A DNA stretch of 64,000 nucleotides from Chryseobacterium lathyri (GTDB lineage: Bacteria > Bacteroidota > Bacteroidia > Flavobacteriales > Weeksellaceae). Numbering within the stretch: position 1 is the first letter of the stretch; every line of letters starts with the position of its first letter. Where the stretch lies: the NCBI RefSeq assembly GCF_003290185.1, contig NZ_QNFY01000017.1, positions 1-64,000 of the forward strand, written 5' to 3'. Under the pieces are notes generated by a model, which was not told the origin of the DNA, searched no databases, and was given only the letters and a program-made list of their open reading frames with translations. Positions 52,783 to 59,732 of the stretch are shown piece by piece. The position numbers were made by a program, and so were the translations under genes.

Positions 52783-53436
52783 ATGCTTACAAAAGAACAA
52801 ATTGCTAAAAGGATTTCAAAAGAACTGAAAGACCGTTATTATGTAAACCTTGGAATCGGGATCCCTACGTTGGTGGCTAACTATGTTCCGGAAGGTATTT
52901 CCGTAGAATTTCAGAGTGAGAACGGAGTTCTAGGGATGGGACCTTTCCCGTTCGAAGGTGAAGAAGATGCCGATATCATCAATGCAGGAAAACAGACCAT
53001 CACTATTCTTCCAGGAGGTTCATTTTTTGATTCAGCCTTTAGTTTTGGGATGATTCGTGGCCAGAAAGTAGACCTTACTATTCTTGGAGCGATGGAAGTT
53101 TCAGAGAACGGAGATATTGCCAACTGGAAAATCCCCGGAAAAATGGTAAAAGGAATGGGGGGAGCAATGGACCTTGTTGCTTCTGCAGAAAACATTATTG
53201 TTGCCATGATGCATGTGAATAAAGCAGGAGAAAGCAAAATCCTGAAAAAATGCAGTCTTCCGCTCACAGGGGTTAACTGTGTGAAAAGAGTAGTGACCGA
53301 ACTGGCAGTACTGGATGTAACTCCAGCCGGATTCAAACTGGTGGAAAGAGCTCCAGGGGTTTCAGTGGAGCACATCATAAAATCTACAGAAGCAGATCTG
53401 ATCATTGAAGGTGAAATTCCTGAAATGCAATTCTAA
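52783..53436 (+). CDS. scoB: 3-oxoacid CoA-transferase subunit B
   Basis: Beta subunit of the succinyl-CoA:3-ketoacid CoA-transferase. It contains the catalytic glutamate in SENGVLGMGP (about 46-55), the YYVNLGIGIPTLVANYVP N-terminal segment, the LTILGAMEVSENGDIANWKIPGK stretch (about 92-114) and GGAMDLVASAENIIVAMMH. 217 residues is normal. It should form a heterotetramer with ScoA, encoded 2.1 kb upstream; the two genes cannot share a simple transcript without reading through the exporter gene antisense. Confidence 0.95.
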   Translation: MLTKEQIAKRISKELKDRYYVNLGIGIPTLVANYVPEGISVEFQSENGVLGMGPFPFEGEEDADIINAGKQTITILPGGSFFDSAFSFGMIRGQKVDLTILGAMEVSENGDIANWKIPGKMVKGMGGAMDLVASAENIIVAMMHVNKAGESKILKKCSLPLTGVNCVKRVVTELAVLDVTPAGFKLVERAPGVSVEHIIKSTEADLIIEGEIPEMQF

Positions 53437-53448
53437 ATAAAAAACAAA

Positions 53449-53475
53449 GCCTTGTCACCGACAAGGTTTTTTTAT
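53449..53475 (+). terminator. Intrinsic terminator of scoB
   Basis: The stem CCTTGTC/GACAAGG has a 3-nt loop and is followed by TTTTTTTATG. Confidence 0.85.
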
Positions 53476-53588
53476 GCATTTAACCGACATTTTCTCCCAC
53501 CGATTGAGCAGATAACACAGATTTTCTTATCACTCTAAATTTAAAGAATTGTAAATGTTCTCAAAAAGGCTTATGAAACACTATTAAA

Positions 53589-53793
53589 TTGACATAAGAA
53601 AATGGAGCGTTAAAAAAATAAATCCTGTGAACGTTAAGAAAATTCTACTGTCCGAAGCGCGACACTTTAACTGAACCGAAGAACATATATAGGATTCGCG
53701 CAAGTTTTAGAATTTTTAGAGAACAGTATTTATTTTTAGCGGAAGTTTCCAGGTCTTGAATTTTTGTTTCTTTTGTTTCAAGACAAAAGAAAA
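53589..53793. repeat. Dispersed intergenic element, copy B (~200 bp)
   Basis: Second copy of the element at 43252-43453, with the same blocks in the same order and orientation. In this copy the 3' end forms a perfect hairpin TTCTTTTG/CAAAAGAA around TTTCAAGA, next to TCTTGAA/TTCAAGA. It again lies at a convergent junction. Sequence between blocks has diverged considerably. Confidence 0.8.
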
Positions 53794-53851
53794 GCTACTA
53801 AAATTTTTTACCCACAGATTGAGCAGATAATGCACATTTTTTAATACAAAA

Positions 53852-53882
53852 GAAAAACTGCTTCAAAAAATGAAACAGTTTA
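53852..53882 (-). terminator. Terminator of the DUF4197 gene
   Basis: On the minus strand, AAACTGTTTCA...TGAAGCAGTTTTTCTTTT folds into an 11-bp stem with one mismatch and ends in a T-run. Confidence 0.72.
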
Positions 53883-53914
53883 TATATTGATAAAGTTTTT
53901 GAAAAAAAACTAAA

Positions 53915-54733
53915 TTATTTCCCATCCTGTGCCCCAAAAACCTTCTGTAAAATAGAAGTGGTTCTCATCGCCGGACTATTTCTGATTCCGCTTTCCTTAT
54001 CAGCTACCATTTTAAATACACCATTAATTGTTTCAGTCGTCACATATTCGTTAAGATCGGTCGTTACAGATTGCCCTGTGAAAGTATTGTACTTTGAGAT
54101 CAGATTTTTCCAAACCGTATCTGCACCCACTTTACCCAGTGAAGCCTTTACCTTTGGCTGGAAAGCTGTGAATAACTGACTTTGCGTTTTCGTCTGTAAA
54201 TAATTGGTTGCTGCATTATCACTGCTTAATAAAATGTTCTTAGCGTCCGTGATCGTCATCGAAGTAATTGCTTTGGTGAAAATAGGAGCGGCTTCTGTTA
54301 CCGCATCTTCAGCGGCTCTATTTAATAATTTTACCCCTTCATCTGCCAGACTTCCCATTCCCAGGGAACGCAGCGTGGTATCAATCTTTCTTAACTTTTC
54401 AGGCATTAAAATTTTTACCGCTTCATTCTTAAAGAATCCGTCCGTTAACGCCAGTTTCTTTACACCATCAGTTACTCCAAGGCTTAACGCTTCCTTTAAC
54501 CCTGAAGATATCTGTGTTGAGGTTAGGTTTCCCAGATTAACAGGAGAAGCTTTAGTTGGAGTAATTGGAGTGGTATTAGTTGTAGTGGTGGTTGTAGAAC
54601 TTTTAGGTTTTGAGGGATTATCAAGATCGACACCGGTTTTGTTTTTGACGGTAGATTTGATGATGTCTAAGAGCTGTGCCTGTGAAGAAACTGAAAATAA
54701 TAGGGCAGCAGCGAATAAAATATTTTTTCTCAT
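53915..54733 (-). CDS. DUF4197 family secreted protein
   Basis: 272 residues with a signal peptide (1-20, ending SSQAQ). A low-complexity Thr-rich linker (about 43-65) is followed by the DUF4197 domain (about 70-265; SSGLKEALSLGVTDGVKKLALTDGFFKNEAVKILMPE, and AVTEAAPIFTKAITSMTITDAKNIL). The family is found in many Gram-negative bacteria and has no known activity. It has its own promoter box and a short leader. Confidence 0.85.
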   Translation of the reverse strand: MRKNILFAAALLFSVSSQAQLLDIIKSTVKNKTGVDLDNPSKPKSSTTTTTTNTTPITPTKASPVNLGNLTSTQISSGLKEALSLGVTDGVKKLALTDGFFKNEAVKILMPEKLRKIDTTLRSLGMGSLADEGVKLLNRAAEDAVTEAAPIFTKAITSMTITDAKNILLSSDNAATNYLQTKTQSQLFTAFQPKVKASLGKVGADTVWKNLISKYNTFTGQSVTTDLNEYVTTETINGVFKMVADKESGIRNSPAMRTTSILQKVFGAQDGK

Positions 54734-54746
54734 TGTATCTTTTTTG

Positions 54747-54754
54747 CAAATTTA
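54747..54754 (-). promoter_or_regulatory. -7 promoter box of the DUF4197 gene
   Basis: TAAATTTG on the minus strand ends 13 bases before the ATG at 54733. Confidence 0.5.
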
Positions 54755-54835
54755 GATGTTTTATTATTTAATAAGTTAAATCACCAAAGAGTTTTAGAAA
54801 ATAATTATATTAGCTAAAACCTTAATCATACCTAA

Positions 54836-57103
54836 ATGCGACATTTTCTTTTTATGTTTTCTGCTATTTTTTCCACAGTTTTTCATGCCCAGAAGAAGCC
54901 AGATTTAATCCCTTATCCTCAAAGTGTAACCATGCAGGAAGGAAGGTTCATCATTCCTGAAACGTTGATCCTGAATGACAAACTTCCAAAAGAAGAAACA
55001 GAGTATTTCAAAAAAAGACTTGGTTCCAGTGTGAAATTTCAGAACAGCAGTAAGACGGAAGGAATTCATTTGATGTACATGCCGTTTCCACAGCCAAAAA
55101 TCCCAATTCATCCCGAAGAAGATAAAGAAAAGTATACTATTGACATTTCTCCCCAAAAGATTTTCATAACTTCCAATACCAGACAGGGATATTTTCTGGC
55201 TCTTCAAACCCTGGCTCAACTTTTTGAAGAACATAAGGAGGATAGGGAAATTCCTGCTTTAAGAATTGAAGACCAGCCTAAATTTGCATGGCGCGGAATG
55301 CACCTGGATGTCTGCCGCCATTTCTTTAATGTAGATGAGGTTAAACAGTATATTGATTATTTAGCCATGTACAAGCTGAACACTTTTCACTGGCATCTTA
55401 CAGACGATCAGGGCTGGAGAATTGAAATTAAAAAATACCCGAAACTCACCCAGATCGGTTCAAAACGTAAAGAATCGATGATTGGTGCTTACGTAGACAA
55501 TACTTTCGACGGTAAACCTTATGGTCCCTATTTCTATACCCAGGAGCAGATTAAGGACGTTATTAAATATGCCCAGCAAAGGCATATTACTATAGTTCCC
55601 GAGATTGAAATGCCCGGTCATGCTTTAGCTGCTTTATCAGCTTATCCCGAGCTTGCCTGTACAAAAGGGCCGTTTGAAGCTGCCACAAAATGGGGTGTTT
55701 TTGATGATGTTTTCTGTCCGAAAGAAGAAACCTTCACTTTCCTTGAAAATGTTCTGGATGAAGTTATTGCCCTGTTTCCATCACAATACATCCACATCGG
55801 TGGCGATGAATGTCCGAAAACGAGATGGAAAGAATGTGCCCATTGCCAGGAGCTGATCAAAAAGAATAATCTGAAAGATGAACATGGATTGCAAAGCTAT
55901 TTCATTCAGAGAATTGAAAAATATGTCAACAGTAAAGGAAGAAAAATCATCGGTTGGGATGAAATCCTTGAAGGCGGTCTGGCTCCAAATGCTGCCGTTA
56001 TGAGCTGGACAGGTGTAAACGGAGGAATCGAAGCTGCAAAATCTTCTCACTTTGCCGTAATGACTCCGGGAGCCTACTGTTATTTTGATCATTATCAGGG
56101 TGATCCTCAATCGGAGCCAAATGCTTTCGGAGGTTTTACCCCTTTGGATAAAGTCTATTCCTATAATCCTATTCCTGCAGAGCTGAACGCAGAGCAGGCC
56201 AAATATATTTTAGGAGTTCAGGCCAATCTATGGACGGAATACATCACGGATTTTAAGCAGGTACAGTATATGATATTTCCAAGACTGATGGCGCTTTCCG
56301 AAGTAGGATGGGGAACGGCAGATCCTAAAAATTATAAAGAATTTGAAAGAAGGGTAATCAGTCAGTTCAAAGTTCTGGATAAAATGAAGGTGAATTATGC
56401 CAAAAGTATCTATAATATTTCCGGAAAAGTACTTCCTGCCGGGAACGGTATTTCTTATGAACTTAATGTATCACAGGACCCGAAAGGAATACGGTATACA
56501 ACGGACGGGACAGAACCTTCTATACATTCACAGGTTTATCAGGGACCGATTGCTGTTTCAAAATCTCTAACCGTTAAATCCGCCTATTTTGAAGACGGAA
56601 AACTGAAAAGTGCTGTTTCTTCCCAGGAATTCAAAATTTCAAAAACAACAGGAAAAAAGATCACCCTGGAACAACAGCCTAGCGAAAACTATTCTTTTGG
56701 CGGAGCTTTTACCTTGGTGGATGGAATTATCGGAAACATAAGACAATTGGGCAAAACATGGTTGGGCTTTCAGGGAAAAGATGTAGTGGCAACCATTGAT
56801 CTGGGACAGAAAACCAACTTTTCTGAAGTTTATTTTAATACCTTAGAAAATAAGGGAAGCTGGATCCATCTGGCGAAATCTGCACAGATCTTTGTTTCGG
56901 ATGATGGAAAGGCCTTTAAAATGATCAAAGAGATCGGGAAAGATGAAATTCAGAACTCAAAAGGAAAAATTAAGCTGAATGTAGGAAATCAGAATGCAGA
57001 GTACATTAAGCTTAAAATAGAAAATGCAGGTATTATTCCTGCCGGAAATCCCGGTGCAGATTCAAAAGCATGGCTGTTCGTTGATGAAATTGGCATCAAT
57101 TAG
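54836..57103 (+). CDS. Beta-N-acetylhexosaminidase (GH20)
   Basis: Exo-enzyme removing terminal GlcNAc or GalNAc from glycans. Signal peptide (1-19, ending VFHAQ), GH20b N-domain (about 22-140), and a catalytic barrel (about 145-490) with RGMHLDVCRHFF, FHWHLTDDQGWRIEI, GGDECPKTRW (catalytic pair D324-E325) and a conserved tryptophan in NLWTEYI. A chitobiase-like Ig module (about 535-605) and an F5/8 type C-like carbohydrate-binding domain (about 620-755) follow. No T9SS tail was seen, so it is probably periplasmic. It is followed 180 bases later by a glycosylasparaginase gene. Confidence 0.95.
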   Translation: MRHFLFMFSAIFSTVFHAQKKPDLIPYPQSVTMQEGRFIIPETLILNDKLPKEETEYFKKRLGSSVKFQNSSKTEGIHLMYMPFPQPKIPIHPEEDKEKYTIDISPQKIFITSNTRQGYFLALQTLAQLFEEHKEDREIPALRIEDQPKFAWRGMHLDVCRHFFNVDEVKQYIDYLAMYKLNTFHWHLTDDQGWRIEIKKYPKLTQIGSKRKESMIGAYVDNTFDGKPYGPYFYTQEQIKDVIKYAQQRHITIVPEIEMPGHALAALSAYPELACTKGPFEAATKWGVFDDVFCPKEETFTFLENVLDEVIALFPSQYIHIGGDECPKTRWKECAHCQELIKKNNLKDEHGLQSYFIQRIEKYVNSKGRKIIGWDEILEGGLAPNAAVMSWTGVNGGIEAAKSSHFAVMTPGAYCYFDHYQGDPQSEPNAFGGFTPLDKVYSYNPIPAELNAEQAKYILGVQANLWTEYITDFKQVQYMIFPRLMALSEVGWGTADPKNYKEFERRVISQFKVLDKMKVNYAKSIYNISGKVLPAGNGISYELNVSQDPKGIRYTTDGTEPSIHSQVYQGPIAVSKSLTVKSAYFEDGKLKSAVSSQEFKISKTTGKKITLEQQPSENYSFGGAFTLVDGIIGNIRQLGKTWLGFQGKDVVATIDLGQKTNFSEVYFNTLENKGSWIHLAKSAQIFVSDDGKAFKMIKEIGKDEIQNSKGKIKLNVGNQNAEYIKLKIENAGIIPAGNPGADSKAWLFVDEIGIN

Positions 57104-57200
57104 AAATAAGTTTCTGAATATACTGGATGCAATAGCTGTTGCAGCCGTCAATACATAGAGTTATGCTATTTCAGAAGTAAATAGCCTTACTCTTATTAAA

Positions 57201-57236
57201 AACCAAAAGACCATAGTACTCTGTGGTCTTTTTCCT
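57201..57236 (+). terminator. Terminator after the hexosaminidase gene
   Basis: The stem AAAGACCA/TGGTCTTT has a loop of about 11 bases and is followed by TTCCTTTT. The next gene is therefore probably transcribed separately. Confidence 0.7.
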
Positions 57237-57284
57237 TTTCTGCTAGCGGGAAAATTCCTAATTTGGAGCCAAATATATCTGAAT

Positions 57285-58277
57285 ATGCAAAGTAGACGAA
57301 ACTTCATTAAAAAAACGGCAGCTGCTTCTCTGGCACTTGCCGTAAACCCACTGGATCTGATTGCCGGAGAACTGTCTGAGAATCCTGTAAAAGCAGGAAA
57401 ACCCATTGTTCTTTCCACCTGGAATTTCGGACTGAAGGCAAACGAAGAAGCCTGGACTATTTTGGGAAAAGGTGGAAAAGCCCTTGATGCAGTGGAAAAA
57501 GGAGTTCGCCTCGTGGAATTGGACCCAACTGAAAGAAGTGTAGGCTATGGAGGACGTCCGGATAGAGACGGAAGAGTTACCCTCGATGCCTGTATTATGG
57601 ACGAGAACTATAACATCGGTTCCGTTGCCTGCCTGGAAAATATCAAAAACCCTATCTCTGTAGCAAGAGCGGTGATGGAAAAAACACCCCATGTTATGCT
57701 GGTTGGAGATGGAGCATTACAGTTTGCATTATCACAAGGGTTTAAAAAAGAAAATCTTCTCACTCCCGATTCAGAAAAAGAATGGAGAGAATGGCTGAAA
57801 ACCAGTGAGTACAAGCCAGTCGCCAATATTGAAAACCATGATACCATTGGAATGATTGCTCTGGATGCACAGGGAAATCTTTCCGGAGCCTGCACCACCA
57901 GCGGGATGGCCTTTAAAATGCATGGAAGAGTAGGAGATTCACCTATCATCGGCGCAGGATTATTTGTAGACAATGAAGTGGGTGCTGCTACGGCTACCGG
58001 GCACGGCGAAGAAGTAATCCGTACTGTCGGGACACATCTGGTTGTTGAATTGATGAGACAGGGAAGGAATCCCCAGCAGGCTTGCAAAGAAGCAGTTGAA
58101 AGAATTGTGAAAATTGCCCAGAGAAGAAATAAAAACCTTAAAGATATTCAGGTTGGCTTCATCGCTTTAAATAAAAAAGGCGAATATGGTTCTTACTGCA
58201 TTCAGGACGGATTTAATTTTGCCGTGTATGATCAGAAAGGCAACCGTCTGGAAAAACCGAAATTTGCTCTGAAATAA
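57285..58277 (+). CDS. N4-(beta-N-acetylglucosaminyl)-L-asparaginase (glycosylasparaginase)
   Basis: N-terminal-nucleophile amidase that splits the GlcNAc-Asn bond left after protein and glycan digestion. Family motifs are GYGGRPDRDGRVTLDACIMD (about 85-104), the self-cleavage/nucleophile site HDTIG (T187), GACTTSGMAFKMHGRVGDSPIIGAGLF (about 204-230) and ATATGHGE. The precursor should cleave before T187 into two subunits. The N-terminus has a twin-arginine-like signal (RRNFIKK, then a hydrophobic stretch), implying periplasmic location. The well-studied bacterial enzyme comes from the related Elizabethkingia (Flavobacterium) meningoseptica. 330 residues is normal. Confidence 0.94.
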   Translation: MQSRRNFIKKTAAASLALAVNPLDLIAGELSENPVKAGKPIVLSTWNFGLKANEEAWTILGKGGKALDAVEKGVRLVELDPTERSVGYGGRPDRDGRVTLDACIMDENYNIGSVACLENIKNPISVARAVMEKTPHVMLVGDGALQFALSQGFKKENLLTPDSEKEWREWLKTSEYKPVANIENHDTIGMIALDAQGNLSGACTTSGMAFKMHGRVGDSPIIGAGLFVDNEVGAATATGHGEEVIRTVGTHLVVELMRQGRNPQQACKEAVERIVKIAQRRNKNLKDIQVGFIALNKKGEYGSYCIQDGFNFAVYDQKGNRLEKPKFALK

Positions 58278-58302
58278 TGTATTTTATTTAAAATTCAATA
58301 GG

Positions 58303-58353
58303 AGCGGGCTTTAGCCCGCTTACAAAATAAAAAAACACCAAACGGCTTTAGCC
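58303..58353. repeat. Palindromic intergenic repeat (AGCGGGCTTTAGCCCGCT)
   Basis: AGCGGGC/GCCCGCT with loop TTTA (58303-58320) is a perfect palindrome and is followed by a second, GGCTTTAGCC (58344-58353). Both share the core GGCTTTAGCC. The unit looks like a REP-type intergenic repeat that could also act as a terminator for the asparaginase gene. Confidence 0.65.
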
Positions 58354-58377
58354 AAAATTTAGAATATCAAAAAGAAT

Positions 58378-58935
58378 ATGAAAAGAATGATCATTGCATC
58401 TTTGTTTCTGATCACAGCATGTAAAGAAGAAAAGAAAGAAACTCAGACACAGGTACAGCAAAAATCTTTCCCCAAAAAAGCCGAAACCGGAATTTCAGAA
58501 AATAAACCTGATGAATCCGGCAAAGCAAAGAAATGGTTGGAAAAAAGCATTGAAAACTACTTTAAAGCAGATCTTGGAAATCTCGATAAAGAAATGCAGA
58601 AAATCACAACAAAGGATTATTACGATTATAAAACCGATGCAATGAATGTGGATATGGATGTTGATGGAAGTCTTACGTTAAAAGAATTCCAGGACAAATG
58701 GAAAGGTAAGTTTGATACTGATAAAGCTGGAATAGACTCTGGATTCCTTATTTCCGGACAGGACTGGATTAATATTGAAATTAGAAATTGTGACTTAAAA
58801 TCCTCGTCAGACAATAATTACGTTTTTAATGTAGTCCTGGCTGATGATGGGTTTAAAGCCAAATATTCCCGTCAGATTAAAGTTATAAAAACAGATAATA
58901 AATTTCTGATAGCAGATGTTATTGAAGAAGAGTAA
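58378..58935 (+). CDS. Small predicted lipoprotein
   Basis: 185 residues with a lipobox (LITAC, Cys 15), a Lys/Glu/Gln-rich linker, and a mature domain (about 50-185; WLEKSIENYFKADLG, VDGSLTLKEFQDKWKGKF, FNVVLADDGFKAKYSRQIKVIK). The domain looks like an NTF2-like or DUF3828-type fold, an uncertain assignment from pattern only. Function unknown. It lies 20 bases before cutC and may be cotranscribed with it. Confidence 0.65.
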   Translation: MKRMIIASLFLITACKEEKKETQTQVQQKSFPKKAETGISENKPDESGKAKKWLEKSIENYFKADLGNLDKEMQKITTKDYYDYKTDAMNVDMDVDGSLTLKEFQDKWKGKFDTDKAGIDSGFLISGQDWINIEIRNCDLKSSSDNNYVFNVVLADDGFKAKYSRQIKVIKTDNKFLIADVIEEE

Positions 58936-58955
58936 AATTTAAATAAAACGAAAAA

Positions 58956-59618
58956 ATGTCAAAAATAGAAATAGCATGTTTCAATCCGGAATCCGCAATG
59001 ACTGCATTTGAAAACGGAGCCGACAGAATAGAATTATGTGACGGATTGAGCGAAGGCGGAACAACTCCGGATTTTGAAACGACAAAAGAACTCAGAGAAA
59101 AAATAAATATTCCGGTTTTTGTAATGATCCGCCCAAGAGGTGGAGATTTTACCTATTCGGAATCTGAGTTTGAACAAATGCAAAAAGATATGCTCCAGCT
59201 GAAATCTCTGAAAGTAGATGGTTTTGTGTTTGGAATTTTGGACGAAAATAATCAGATACATGTAGAACACAACAAGATTTTGGTTGAGATGGCATATCCT
59301 CTTCCATGTACTTTTCACCGTGCTTTTGACAGAGCAAAAGGCCTTGAAGATTCTTTGGAAAAAGTAATTGGCTGTGGCTTTAAAACGATCCTCACCTCAG
59401 GCCAGGAACCAAATGTTTCAGACGGTAAAGAGAATCTGAAAAAACTGGTTGAGCTTGCTGCCGGAAGAATAGAAATTCTGGTTGGAGGCGGACTTCGTTC
59501 TACCAATATTGAAGAGATCAGAGCATTTACAAATGCCGGTTATTTTCACTCTTCTGCAATTACAGACGGTGGATCTTTTGCCAATGCGAATGAGATTGTA
59601 GCTTTGAAGAATAAATAG
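58956..59618 (+). CDS. cutC: CutC family protein (copper homeostasis)
   Basis: 220-residue TIM-barrel protein with the CutC signatures CFNPESAMTAFENGADRIELCDGLSEGGTTPD-type (about 8-37), MIRPRGGDFTYS (about 58-69), HRAFDRAKG (about 116-124) and ILTSGQEPN (about 138-146). CutC was named for copper tolerance in E. coli, but its biochemical role remains unclear. It sits between glycoprotein-degradation genes, which may reflect a shared operon rather than copper function. Confidence 0.93.
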   Translation: MSKIEIACFNPESAMTAFENGADRIELCDGLSEGGTTPDFETTKELREKINIPVFVMIRPRGGDFTYSESEFEQMQKDMLQLKSLKVDGFVFGILDENNQIHVEHNKILVEMAYPLPCTFHRAFDRAKGLEDSLEKVIGCGFKTILTSGQEPNVSDGKENLKKLVELAAGRIEILVGGGLRSTNIEEIRAFTNAGYFHSSAITDGGSFANANEIVALKNK

Positions 59619-59732
59619 TTTTTGAGAAAAACAAAGAATCTGAAACTGACTACCCTGAATTTGGGATTACGGATAAATTTTAACAGTGAATTCATTAAAT
59701 ATGGGATTCACAGAATTGTAAACAAACCTATA

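Larger units (their letters stand above)
53437..53914. other. 478-base convergent gap rich in dispersed repeats
   Basis: No gene is supported. In order it holds the scoB terminator, an ATTGAGCAGATAACACAGATTTT unit (about 53503-53525), the second copy of the 200-bp element (53589-53793), an ATTGAGCAGATAATGCACATTTT unit (about 53817-53839) and the DUF4197-gene terminator. The two ATTGAGCAGAT units bracket the large element in direct orientation. Confidence 0.6.

Noticed and set aside
52911..53405. 164-codon minus-strand frame opposite scoB
   Set aside because: Shadow of a conserved enzyme gene; composition is that of antisense reading and no family features are seen.
54204..54755. 183-codon plus-strand frame opposite the DUF4197 gene
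   Set aside because: Antisense shadow; the minus-strand gene has signal peptide, family match and promoter box.
57608..58087. 159-codon minus-strand frame opposite the glycosylasparaginase gene
   Set aside because: Antisense shadow of an enzyme with clear catalytic motifs.
59622..59732. Upstream TTG extension of the beta-mannosidase frame
   Set aside because: It would bury the signal peptide 37 residues inside the protein; the ATG at 59733 puts it at the N-terminus.
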